Positions 36,869-47,663 of a DNA stretch of 64,000 nucleotides are shown in pieces. The DNA lies in NCBI GenBank assembly GCA_017562135.1, contig QEYB01001349.1, forward strand, positions 1 to 64,000. Direction: 5' to 3'. The notes beneath the pieces are model-generated. The model made no database searches, had not been told where the DNA came from, and was given only the letters and a program-made list of their open reading frames with translations. Every line of letters starts with the position of its first letter. The first letter of the stretch is position 1. This DNA comes from Dipylidium caninum (Eukaryota; Platyhelminthes; Cestoda; Cyclophyllidea; Dipylidiidae). A program made the position numbers and the translations under genes.

Positions 36869-37260
36869 TGTCTCACCTCCGCCCCGGCTGGAGTGGCTGG
36901 CTCCACGGAGGCGGACGAGTTGGACGGGCGTGGCCGTGCAGAAGGCGGGCCGGGAATTGCTGCGGATGCTGGACTCCACGGAGGAAGAGTTGGCAGAGCT
37001 GGGAGAAATCCAGGAGGACGTGCCAGCGGAGTGGGAACGCAGGCCTCGTGACGCCGACGAGCACGATGTGCGGCAAGTTGCGCTGATGCCGTCTGGGTGG
37101 CGTCGCCTTCGCAGAAGGATCAGACGCGCTCTGGGCAGATTTTTAAGAGGGCCTGGAGGACTTCCCATTCTACCGTATTATCATCCTGTGCCCCGTCCTA
37201 TGCCCGTTGACACTTGTAGAGCATCACAGCCAACAAATAGACGCGACAGTTTTCACAGCC
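36692..37260 (+). pseudogene. A-B fusion of secreted-peptide precursors
   Basis: The first 175 bases are type A signal-peptide sequence with indels (frame lost after about ten codons). At 36,864-36,869 it switches, within a short shared CCTCT, to type B sequence. From 36,930 the B frame is open through DSTEEELAELGEIQED and the Arg-rich segment (LMPSGWRRLRRRIRRALGRF, about 37,086-37,145), followed by a Gly/Pro/Tyr tail. The stop seen in the left copy after the tail is lost here by a one-base deletion near 37,228. As assembled, signal peptide and mature part are not in one frame. Confidence 0.6.
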
Positions 37261-37609
37261 TTAACTCTATCCTCTCGGCCGACATCTGTGCGTGTGGGTG
37301 TTTAGTGAACGGCTCCGCCTTGCGCGTTCTCGATGTGGCGGATTGTGAGGATGCCACACACACTCACTTCCACAGAGAAGTGACCGTATGTTGCCCACAA
37401 GGTGGGACTGATTACTTGCGAGCCCATGAAAATGGCCATCTCGGGCGGAACGGAGTGGCGTTGAGCTCTGGGTTGGAAAAGTGTTTGCCACACGTTGGAC
37501 AGAAAGGCAAAAAGGTCCTATGGGAGGTACACAATTTGTGGACAAACGGAGCAATTGAATGGCGTTCCGCGAATGCAACCAGTGGATGGAGGGGGCGTTT
37601 TAACTTGAA

Positions 37610-37910
37610 GGAGACAAGTGGCATAGTGCCGGTGCCGGTGCCGGTGCCGGTGCCGGTGCCGGTGCCGGTCTCAGGCACTGGAGCACTGGGGGCCTTCGAT
37701 GCGCGCTAACTCGTCAGCGTGCGAGCCAACGCCGCGCGAGAAGGACAACTTTGGTGCAACTGACAGCCCAACTTCCGTAGACTCGAATGCGGGCGTGTCC
37801 GACAGACGCGGCTGCGCAGGTGATCCAGCAAAAGATGCTCATCGGTGCCGACATCCCCGCACTCACCGGTGTGCTGCCCAACGACAGGCGCAACCAATTG
37901 GCCGGATGAG
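37610..37910 (+). CDS. Unrecognised gene C with a Val-Pro repeat, right copy
   Basis: Same as the left copy at 33,430-33,726. The GTGCCG array is at 37,628-37,668. A one-base indel near 37,790 (after DSNAGV) breaks the frame relative to the left copy. Confidence 0.3.
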
Positions 37911-38541
37911 CAGACGACATTTGTGGAACGAGAGTCAAGGCTTTTTCTTATTTTTCCTTGGACGAGATGACATAGTCAAGTGGGGAGGGTACATCGGGCA
38001 GTTAAGTTGGAGCCTAGAGCTTTTGCGCCCACGGATCCCCCTTCGTGTGTGCGACGCGCCTTCATCTGAATGCCATCCTGAAGGCGTTACTTCCATCGTC
38101 GTACTGGAGAGGCGAGACAGACCGCTTGCGCCTTCGTCTCTGCGTCCGGTCCAACTTAATCATGCCATGAAGAGGCGCCGGACACTGGGGCTCTTTTCGT
38201 TTCCTCCCTCTTCGACGCAATGGAGTGAGGAGGCGCATCGTGCCGAAGCCTCGCAATCCGGAGACGGATTGCAAGAAGACAAGTGCCGTCTACACATCGC
38301 TCCATTGCGGTGAGGAGTGAAAGAGCGGAGACGGCGAAGCCATTGCTCAAAGCGGGGATATTTGCAAGTGTCGAGAATACGAGGCTCATGATGTGAGGGC
38401 ATCTGGTCAATTCTATTCAGCAGCGACTTTAAGGTCAGTCGGTGGAGCAACGGAGAAGTTAATCTCGTGTGTCAACGGAAACGAGGTGGACTGCGGCGAA
38501 AAGCAATTTCTGCCCCCCGAAATGTGGTCATCTCAGGGTGA

Positions 38542-38981
38542 ATGGTGCTGACCTTGCGCATCGACGTGACTGACGACCTGTTGGACATCGTCCGCGGGTG
38601 GAGGAGACGGCAACTCGCTTGGCTGCAGTTCATTGGCCATTTTGGCTGCGTTGGATGCGAATCGTTGACACACTGTGCAAAAGATGACAGGCGTGAGCTC
38701 ACGACGTCGTTCATTGGGGGACGTACAGCGAGCAACATCGCCGTCTTCGCAGTCTCCCCACCTGGAGAAGTGGAGGCGATCCGGAAGGAGCGGTGCAGAA
38801 GAGGATTAATACCGAGAAGTGCATTCAACAATCGCAGGAGCCGGTGACTTGCACTGGCCCGACCTTTGGTGGTTGCCGACGTGTGGAGGGCGTCGACTGC
38901 CCGACAATCATCCTGTCAGTGTCAGAAGCCTTTGGCGCTGTGCTACCGTCAACCTCGTCCTGCCCGTCACGGCACTCGTAA
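38542..38981 (+). CDS. Unrecognised open frame D, right copy
   Basis: Two overlapping stretches look coding: VLTLRIDVTDDLLDIVRG at 38,542 followed by TSFIGGRTASNIAVFAV, and a second frame with QEPVTCTGPTFGGC and CPTIILSVSEAFGA ending at a stop at 38,981. An upstream stretch at 38,460-38,535 reads VNGNEVDCGEKQFLPPEMWS. These may be exons of one gene whose 3' end lies just before the type A promoter. No family recognised. Confidence 0.25.
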
Positions 38982-39019
38982 GTGCGTTTAAGAAATAAAC
39001 TCGTCTGTGGAATTATCGC

Positions 39020-39133
39020 ATCCGCCCACGCCCTCATGTAAACACCTGCGAATAAATGGTAAACAGATGATGCTGGAGGTGCATAAAAGGCCTCCTCGGG
39101 GACTGCGCTGACCAGACGACCACAATCACAAAA
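39020..39133 (+). promoter_or_regulatory. Type A promoter, copy 2
   Basis: CGCCCACGC (EGR-type, 39,023-39,031), GTAAACA sites at 39,038-39,044 and 39,059-39,065, and TATA box CATAAAAGG (39,082-39,090), about 43-51 bases before the ATG at 39,133. Confidence 0.6.
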
Positions 39134-39582
39134 TGAGCTTCCTGCCGCGTCCGAGGGACTGCCACACGCCGCCCGTACTCGTACTCGTCCTCAGCCTCCT
39201 CCTCCTCCTCCCCCTCTGTCTCGCAGTGAACGCAGCGCATGTCACCGGCTTGACGGTGTCAGACGCCGAGACTGTGCGCCAACTGGAGGCAGACGTGTTT
39301 GAGTCGCGTGATCCTCTCCACCAGGAGCAAGTGGCCGCGGATGCAGAGCCACGAGAGGACGCGATGGAATCGTCAGGTGAGGCAGAGGAGGCAGAGGAGG
39401 CAGAGGAGGCAGAGGAGGAGGGAAGCGGCAGTGGTGCGTCGGACGGGGGAATTGGGGCAGAGGAAGGACTTCGGCCGGCTGGATGGCGTCGATGGAGGCG
39501 AAGGATTAGTCGCGGTATTCGTCGACTTTTCAGGAACCTCAGACGTGTAAACGTGAGATTCACCGTGCCCATTCCAATATAA
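39133..39582 (+). CDS. Type A secreted cationic-peptide precursor, copy 2
   Basis: This copy has the same 149-residue product as copy 1: signal peptide, acidic middle with an EEA repeat, and an Arg-rich amphipathic C-terminus ending VRFTVPIPI-stop. Of the genes in the two arms it is the only one intact in both. The arms carry indels elsewhere, so conservation of this frame suggests selection or recent gene conversion. The GGCAGA hexamer run (about 39,380-39,420) makes the acidic repeat prone to length change in steps of two codons. Confidence 0.75.
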   Translation: MSFLPRPRDCHTPPVLVLVLSLLLLLPLCLAVNAAHVTGLTVSDAETVRQLEADVFESRDPLHQEQVAADAEPREDAMESSGEAEEAEEAEEAEEEGSGSGASDGGIGAEEGLRPAGWRRWRRRISRGIRRLFRNLRRVNVRFTVPIPI

Positions 39583-39646
39583 CAGCCTCCTTTGGCACTA
39601 TATACACCTCCTCCAGTGCTTTGCCCTTTGGTTTCGTCTGCAACGG

Positions 39647-42480
39647 GATGTGGCTCAAGCCAGTGGGGTTGTGCTCCGAGGGGAAGAAAGGGGACGGAGA
39701 AGGGCAATTATTACCACAGCGTAGAATTAGCCGCGTTTCTTCCCCGTCGGTTCCACTATTTACGTTACGAGTGAACGTCGGTGCGAGCAAACTTTGCTGA
39801 ACTGAATTGTGATGACAAGTTGCCTGATTTCCTACACAAAGGTCGACTGCGCTGTTTTATCCATTCCTCGTCTCCCACCTCCAACCGTGTGCTGCCGGCT
39901 TGGAAAGAAGGTAAACACTGAAAAGTAGGCAGATCAGATCATCATCCGAAAGGCTTCTCTGATGCAACAACGCAGTCTCTTTGGAGACGCCGATGTGGCA
40001 GAATGACGTACGCCGAAGGGGGGTGGGGGGGCCGGTAAGGGAGGATGAAGTGGTAGAAGGCGAATTCCTGCACGTCCTCTGAGCTTCCCATGCACAGCGC
40101 CACTGATCCTTCTGCGGGGAAGTGGCGTCCTCTTGCCTCACATCGCCCTCGCGCCGATCCACTGGCGGGTGCAGCTCTGCCTCGCCTCCTCTTCATTGAG
40201 TCAGGCAGCCGAAAGCGATGCCTTCTGACGTTCGACAACGTCACGTCCTCTGCCTCCCTCTGCTTCCTTGCAGCCAGACGCCCCACGGGGGGCGGGGAGG
40301 AGAGAGATGAAATGAAGGAACGGGCGACAAGCTGCATTCTGTGCCAATGAAGTCGTGAAAGTGTATTACTTGGTTGTGAGCAACCGGCCCGACCTCTCTG
40401 CCGATGGTCGTACAGTTTTGCATTGCCGGCTGTTGCACAGCAACGAAGCCAAGTTTGGCCTTGGATTTTTACTGTCAGGCGGAATGCGCGTTATCTGCTG
40501 GTAAAGTTGCATGGCAACCTGGCCGACTTTGCGAGTCCTGTGGCATCGGACGACGGAATGAAGCGGTGGAATGCGCAATCTTCCACATCCTCTGGAAGCC
40601 CGTGCTCAGAGCGCCTGGTCTCTTTGCGACAGCAACGCGCGATGAGCCAACGACGCCAACTCGACAGTCCACAACCTGCCTAACTCGCTGCACCCATTGC
40701 TGACAGCCGGTCAAACTCGCCCCACAAGACCGTGGCTATCAGGTCTGCTCAACTTTATGGAGGTGTCCCTTGCTTCTCCCGCTGGACGTCCTCTGCACGC
40801 CCACAACCACTTCCTACACCCGCAAGTCTCCTCGGACTTCAACTCTCTTCCCTCTCTTCTCGCGATCACAGTCGTCACCGACCTCCGCGATCCTGGGTCC
40901 TTCTGAATCCCTTCACTGTGGCACCTTCTCCTCACACCCGAGGAGCATCTAAACTTTGTGCGCCTTCACCTGCTCCGCTGCACCAACGAGCCCGCGAAGC
41001 GATTACATTCGCGGTGCAACCCACCTTTCCCCGTAGGCAGTCTCGTTCTGGTCGCCAGCTGCTCTACAGAGTAGATTGCCAACTTGGCCAGTTGGCGTCT
41101 GTCAGTCGTCAGCGCTCGCGATGAAATTTTCAGCTCACACGCACGTATGGTGCAGTGGCTATGGACATCTCGAGGTTGCCTTCGCCTTCGTCCTCGTCCT
41201 CGTCCTCGTCCACCGCGACGCACGAGGGATTGCAGGAGTGCATGCGAAGCCTCGCACATGCCAGAGACGAAGGGGAGCGACGCCAGCCGACTGTCTGGTG
41301 GATCCAAGGCTCATGCCCCAGCAGCACGAAAGACGTCCTCACTGCCTTGCGACAAGACGACCTCGCGGCGGCATGAAGGCGTGGCCGGGGAGACTCCGTG
41401 TGGAATGATGGAACCACTGCTTCGAGGGGACAAGTAGAGCGAAGGCGCGTAGAGGTCGCCTGGTGTGGGACAGGCATTTGATCGACAGCAAATTGAGCTT
41501 TCCCTCTGGCGCGAAGATGTTTCCTCGGTGAGGCTCCACGCTCCACCCGAAAGTTCAGGAGAGGAGCAAGTGGAGTTTGCCTCGGAGGCCGAGACTTTGT
41601 GGGGGAGTGTGGAACTTGCAGGCGACGTCGTGTTCTAACTGATGAGTGAACCCCGCTTTCTCCGTGTTCCCCATCCACGCCTGTCAATGCCGTCTGTTCG
41701 AGGTGGCCGACTGCCGCACCGGGTTGGCAGTCAGGCCCGCGGGAATCTCTTGTTTCGGCCTCACACCCAAGCAATTCGAGTGGCTCCTCCTCTCTCACAA
41801 GCGCCACTCTCCTCAGCCTTTGTGTACCATTTGAGGACACAGGTTATGTGGAGAGAAAGCCTGAATGCCTCAACCAAGTTGTGAGACAAACATGTTAACA
41901 GATAAGAAGCAGACACTTCACACACACGATGTTCATTCCGGCGAAGCATTTTTGCCACTTTTCTGTTTGTTTCTACGTTCACACCGAATGTGGGACGCCA
42001 TGGATGCGTCTAGCCGGGAGCAGAGCGGGAACGAGGCGGCCCCGACTCAGCAAACGCCCGCAGAGCTTCTCCTCTCTGACGATGCCGTGAAGATAACCTC
42101 GCACCTACAAACAAGGCCTGCGGAGAACCTCGCAACGCATTTCACTGCGAAGGAGCAGCTGCGGACGTGAATGGGGAAACGAAGATGCCCTCAATTGCGT
42201 CTTGCCGGACGGTTTAACGGCGTCTCCTGACTTTCTCTTGCATTCACCGAGAGCATGCGGTTGGAGGAGGTGCTGAGGTGCTGCACCAACTTCGCTTGCG
42301 TTCTCATCAAACCGCTAACTCCACGTCTCCTCCACGCACGCTGCTTGAAGGAAGCGGAGGCCCTCAACCGTCCCCATCGCCACTATCAGAAGAGAGTCGA
42401 CTCGCCGCGTAGCAACGCACAAACAACGCCTCTCTGGAGGCCCTGACTTCACCTCACCCACGTATCACCCAGCGCACTGC
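39647..42480. other. No confidently assigned gene
   Basis: Several open frames have coding-like wording (for example plus-strand GISCFGLTPKQFEWLLLS near 41,740 and a frame at 41,470-41,635) but no recognised domain or splice structure. A GTCCTC run (41,190-41,215) gives an antisense Asp-Glu repeat. Confidence 0.35.
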
Positions 42481-42487
42481 CAAATGA

Positions 42488-43075
42488 CATCGACAGTGCC
42501 GTGAGGAGAAGAAAGCTCGGGAGGCACTTGTTTCCAGGGCTGCCATTGGTGGAGCACCAAATTTGAAAAGGGAAAAGACATGAGAAGGGGTCGACTTCGT
42601 ACTGATAAGATTGCCTTTCGTCCGTCGCGTGGCTGTCGGTGAGGTCTTCATGATCTCACTTTGATGAGGGCTGAGTTCGGGCTTAGTGAACGCCCGACTG
42701 CGAGTTTTTATTCTCGACTCAAGCACGGGAAGTGGAGCACACAACAGCCTCCTAATCACCGATTCAGCCATCTGTCTGCATGTCCACGAAAGCAGAAGAC
42801 GACGTCCAGGCTTACTGAGTGGTGGCGAGTCTCGTGCGCGTCCCACTAGCGCGATGCTCAGCCCTCCAAAAGCCTCCCCGTCAGTTGGTTCGGGCGTCCA
42901 CTTTTACCGTAGCCGTCGACCACCGGGTGCAATGAGGGGCAGCGGTTGTGGAGGGAAGAGGTGGACCAACTGACGGATTATGGCATGACGCCAACAAGTG
43001 TGTCGGCGAACCCCATCAACTGCGACATGCTGCATTTCCCACAGTGCAGAAAGACGCGGAGGAGGAAGCCTTTAG
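42488..43075 (+). other. Diverged direct-repeat block R2, likely exons of an unrecognised gene
   Basis: Partner of R1 (28,848-29,340). Upstream, frames at 41,985-42,170 and 42,255-42,330 (MRLEEVLRCCTNFACVLI) may belong to the same gene, and 43,390-43,522 (DMERIGRRLGGFLSPPEDPA) to its continuation. Confidence 0.4.
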
Positions 43076-43756
43076 CGATTCATCCCCCTCTCGGTCGCCA
43101 GAGCTAGCGAAAAACCCACTCCGTTCTGGTTCGGCCCAGTGCTTGTCAAGTGGCTCTTCACCAGCTTATCGTGCACCTCCGCGTCACTCACCACTTGCGG
43201 GGTCCAATTCGCCTGCAGGAAGCGAGCAGAGACGCGGACCTGAGACCGCAACGCACTACCGGGTCTCGCTCGTAGGAGTGCCAAGTTAGCAACTCCCCGT
43301 TTGCCCTTCAGACGGGTGAAACGGCCCCTCCCCCCTTCCCCCTACGGAATCTGCGTTCATCTCCTCTGTCCAACACCATCTGATAAAGACGATTACCGAC
43401 GACTGACCGACATGGAGAGAATTGGCCGTCGCCTCGGGGGGTTTCTCAGTCCTCCTGAAGACCCTGCACCTCGCCTCTACACGGCGACCCACTTCGACCT
43501 CGGCATGAGAAGTTTCCTCTGAGTAGAACGCGACAACGTGGGGCTACGTCCTCAAGGGGCACCCACGACACGCGCTCGAGGACCTGCAGAGATGGTTGAA
43601 GGAACAGTCTCCCACTCATGAGTCTGTGGACGCTCTCGGCTCCATGGACGTCGATTCGGTGTAGGCAAACTCCCTCGATGTGACGGCGGAGTTTCGGTGA
43701 AAGTGGATTCCCGACAGTCAGTGGGAAAACCCTTCAATCCACGTTAACACCACCGG

Positions 43757-43779
43757 GGTGTGTGTGTTGTGCGTGCTTG

Positions 43780-43810
<31 letters not shown>

Positions 43811-43811
43811 C
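43757..43811 (+). repeat. (GT)n microsatellite
   Basis: A pair of GT runs interrupted by GCGTGCTTGCCT. Confidence 0.95.
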
Positions 43812-45044
43812 TCAGTCCGCCACATGGAGACACGCGTTTCACTCTCCTTCGCCTTGGCGCTTGCGAGGCAGACCTTCACCAGCTCGCCCCCGACCTCGGC
43901 GTCACTCAGGTCATGCGGTGTCTACGCGTTCCCATGGGGGCTGGTCTCGTCATCCTCTCGACAACGCGACAGCCTAAATTGAAAGTAACTCGACAGCACT
44001 GGGAATTGGCATTCGTTTGTGCCTGCAACCCCCGACTTGCCACGAGCCCGGCAGGCTCCGCGCAGCCAGGCGTCAGCGCCTCGGTCTCCCCACAGCGCAC
44101 TCGCCTCGCACAGTTCACGGGCAGTTAGTCCAGCGTCCGCTTCTTGGGTTCAGCAACGCATCTCCGCCTGTCAAACTGGCGTGTTGGTGCACCCCAGTGG
44201 ACCTCGTGCGGTTCCCCCTTCTTTTTGGGAATATCACGGCCACCTTCCAATGTGTGAAGTGAGCTGTGCAGCAGTAGAGCGTTTCGTATTTTCGAAGTAG
44301 CGAGAAGGGGGCCTTAAAAGTCCGTGTTGACCTCAGCGGCGCACTCGGTTAAGGGGAGGACTGAAGGCTTGCACGTGCAGTTGCATTGGCAGTTGCAGGT
44401 GCAATTAACCCATTGTCGGAACATGGAGCATTTCAGGGATACTTCGCAGCGACTCCGCGCCGACACCGCTCTTGGTCAATTCGCGAGCCAAACGCGAGAG
44501 GAGACTCGTCTTCGCGAGCTACGACTGAACAACCCTGTCTGACCTTCGAGTTCTTGTCTTACTTGGCCTCAGTTGGGCGTCTTCGACGACTGGCGGTCCG
44601 CTAGAGACAGCATCGCGGCGAAGGCGACCGAGATGTCACCTGTGCTGAGACTGAAGTCCCCCTCGATTTGGACAAGTTGACGCACTGTGGGAAGTCGCAG
44701 GAAACGGCCGATCTGCTTTCCCTGTCTGTCTTCTAAGCTCGCAGTTGGGCAGGCCGACTGGAGGGGCAGACGACGTCGACCGACGCAACTGCGTGTGGGA
44801 ACTGCGCTACTCGGCGGGGAGTGGGGGAAATGTGGAGTTCACCTGGCAGCCTGCCCTTCTTCGCCTAACTGCTCAACCATCTCGCCCACCACGTGTCCCG
44901 TCCACCGCTCCGTCTCTCCCTCCGGCCTCCCCGCTGGCCACTCAGCCTTTCCCCACCCGACCATGCGCACCTCCCCGTGAGTCAAGTGCATTTTGGGCTC
45001 CGGGGGCCTCGTGAGTGCAGGCTGCAGACTCTGCACAGGCTCGT

Positions 45045-45093
45045 GTCGTGTCGTGTCGTGTCGTGTCGTGTTGCGTCGTGTCGTGTCGTGTCG
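45045..45093 (+). repeat. TCGTG pentamer array
   Basis: About nine TCGTG units with one TTGCG variant. Confidence 0.95.
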
Positions 45094-46441
45094 TTGGATT
45101 TGGAAGTTGGAGTTTCTTGTGGCGCCAAAAGAGCGGAAGCCGCAGTAAGTAAGGCGGTGGGAGTTCGGGTGAAGCCACACTCGATTAGGTCTGACGCGAT
45201 GATCCTCGCAGTAGCGGGACCAGGATGTGAGCCACGAAAGTCCTTTCCTTAGCTTCACTCACGTGACCCCCTGACAGTGGGTTGCCTGCATTTTGATCAT
45301 GTAACTCCCTTCAGTGAAAAGTGACGATTCGAAATACTCCACGTCCTCGGTCTTTCCGTTCAGAAGCCCGTCTTTACGCGCCGGGAGGAAGGAGCATGAG
45401 GTAAAAGAACCTGAGGAACTGGGGAGTTTATCACGCCAAGACAAGCAGTCAAAGCGGCACCAAAGTGTTTCGGGCATTTGCCCACTCTCCGCTGTCTCAC
45501 GGCAAGAAAAAAGGTCCGTCTTCACCTGCGCATCTACTTCCAGTCTGCTTTTGCTCGTTGTACAGCGGCCGACCGCCCTCCTTATTTACTCCTTTCTGAA
45601 GCCGAGGAGCGGAATTTGGCGTTGTTGTGGTCAAAGTCCACGGTGGATGTCTTCCTGACCGCTGTCAGGCTGCACACGTCCACTCGCCCCTACTTTCCCC
45701 TTTTGGCCAGGTCCGCCGTGTCTTATCTACCTCCCCCCTCCACCCCCCCCGCCGACCGACCGAGACGGAAGGCACTTTGCCTCAACCGTGTCTTTTGTCT
45801 CCCCGCAACCCACGAAACGAGTCCCCAAGTTGGCTTTCGGCACCTCCTCCACTCGTGCCACAGTAACAAACTTCGCGCACTTACGAAAGCCAGTTGACGC
45901 GGTGGGAGAAAATTACACCGGGGGACGTGGTGCCGCTCGGGAGTGCGTCAAATGGGCGCGTGCTCATCGGGGGGGGGGAGGGGGGGGGAGGAGAGCGAAA
46001 TGGGGCGTCATGGGAGAAGGATCAGACAAAAAAGTGGTATTAAAAGACGTTGTTGGCTGTAAATTTGTGCACGTCTGACAGGGGATTTGACTGTCACTGC
46101 GGCCTCTTTAATGAAGAGCACTAAGTTCGGCGAGGTGGGAATGAGGAGCCACTCCGTGAGCGGCCTTCACAGGCGCCATCAGGGGGGACTAGGAGCTCGC
46201 GACGCGATCCGCCGACACGCGACGCGACGCGACGCGACGCGAAGGTTCAGTCCTCAGCCCTACCTCGAGCCCTTTTTGCGCACCTCCGCAAAGCCTTTTA
46301 AAGAAAGAAACGAGGCTACTTGGGTCATCTGAGGCACTGCCGCGAAGGCGGCTTTTTCCCTTCTCCTGACTAGAACACTCGATGTGAGGCACCTCTTCGA
46401 GAGATGGCGCATAGAGGTTTTTTGGCCATCGGAGTACTTAC

Positions 46442-47663
46442 TTTCGTAATAGACCAGCTTGAAGGCGAGTGGTTGGGGCAAAACAAGGTCGTTGAAACGC
46501 TGGGCGAACTCGTCCACCTTGTCAGCGTCAAAGTCCAAGGAGGCGGTCCAAATCTCCGCGACGATGCCCGAGGGGCGGGGAGAAACCCCCCACACCGACG
46601 ACCGAATTATGCGCGTCCACCAGTTGGCCGAGCTTCTCACCCACCGCGCACATCGCTAACTCGCACCAGAGGTAATCCGCGCTCCGAATGTCCGTGTGAC
46701 GCAGACGCCACCGACCACCGTGGCAGTGCTCCGGTTTCTCCCTGCTCAAAGGCAGTTGGGGCAGAGACGGTGAGTGTTCTCGCGCATAGCGTCTTGTGGG
46801 AGAATCAAGTCCTAAGTCGGGGCAAGACTTCGGCTAATTCAGTTCAACATGAGGCGTGCAGGTAACCCCGACATCGTCAGGCAGAAGTGAGTGCCATTTA
46901 GGCAGTCTTCCCAAAAAGAAACCGGTGCACCTCAACCTCTCGCTGACGGAAGTAGCATGCAGTGGAAACTCGCCACCTCGCCGGCAGCGTCCCGCCTCGT
47001 CAGCGGGGCGGGAAACGACATGCACACCACAGCGGGGCGCCTTGCACCGCTGACAACTCACCACTGCGGGTCGTAGGGCTCTCGCATGAGGTAGAAGGCT
47101 TCTGTGTACCGAAGGTCACTTGGTCTCTGTGTTTTCGCAAACTCACGCCAAAATTCCTCCACCGTGGAACACTTGCCGAGGCACCGAATCTGATGGCCCT
47201 CGTGTTTGGCGTTGGGATCGTTCGACTGTCCCTGAGGCAATTCATTAACTAAGAGAAGAACGAAAAATTGTTCAGTTGGTTAAAAGGCGGCACCGGCGAA
47301 TTTGGCGATGATCCCCTCATGGCGCGGCCATCTCCTCTGCAAACCGGTAAATTAAGCTCTTTCGGACTGCCCAGGAGGGGCAAAAATAGTATTCGAAAGT
47401 GGCGTTGATGGACAAGAGATTCAGTGCCCGTGGCCTCTGGCCCGTCAGAAGCATCAACTCCGGGGGACGCTCCAAAGGAGGCGACTTGGCCAGTCGGGCT
47501 GGAGGCTGAAGCGGTGATAAAATGCTGCTCTGCGCCAAGTATTCCTACGACTGGGCAGGGTGAGCCGTGCATCCGACTCCACGCCTCCTTCAGGGCGCGT
47601 CTGACCGCGTGGCATAATAGCGCAATCTGAAGCTGACTTGGGCGGCGAGTTGTCACCACTCAT
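46442..47663 (-). CDS. eIF4E-family cap-binding protein
   Basis: This family binds the mRNA 5' cap in the cytoplasm. A likely start is the ATG at 47,663 (MSGDNSPP), followed by a variable N-terminus and an eIF4E-like strand (SINATFEYYF, near 47,390). The exon ending at 47,062 carries KCSTVEEFWREFAKTQRPSD and ends PQ-W. Its donor GTGAGT joins in phase to the acceptor at 46,742, giving W-E-K-P-E-H-C-H-G-G-R-W, the family's W-E-x(n)-G-G-[RK]-W cap-site block. Then follow LWCELAMCAVGE and, after a frame shift near 46,590 (a G run), GIVAEIWTASLDFDADKVDE and a donor at 46,441. The wording is closer to eIF4E2/4EHP than eIF4E1, but this is a guess. The last exon is not certain; a frame at 46,300-46,390 is a candidate. 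The indel may be a sequencing error. Confidence 0.75.

Larger units (their letters stand above)
36869..39646 (+). repeat. Second palindrome, right arm
   Basis: Reverse-complement partner of 31,705-34,468. Gene order on the plus strand is B (without its signal peptide), C, D, A. Confidence 0.9.
43080..46440. other. Coding-like frames, none identified; microsatellites
   Basis: Holds a (GT)n tract (43,757-43,811), a TCGTG pentamer array (45,045-45,093) and a GCGAC pentamer array (46,214-46,243). Plus-strand frames near 43,880-43,980 (LHQLAPDLGVTQVMRCL) and 45,530-45,720 (LLLSEAEERNLALLWSK) look coding but are not assigned. Confidence 0.35.

Noticed and set aside
41690..41830. PC4/Sub1-like domain (GISCFGLTPKQFEWLL)
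   Set aside because: Only a short similarity to the PC4 end motif. The rest of the fold could not be seen in frame.
41130..41840. 236-codon minus-strand open frame
   Set aside because: No recognisable motif and an Asp-Glu run from a simple GTCCTC repeat. The plus strand looks at least as coding-like.
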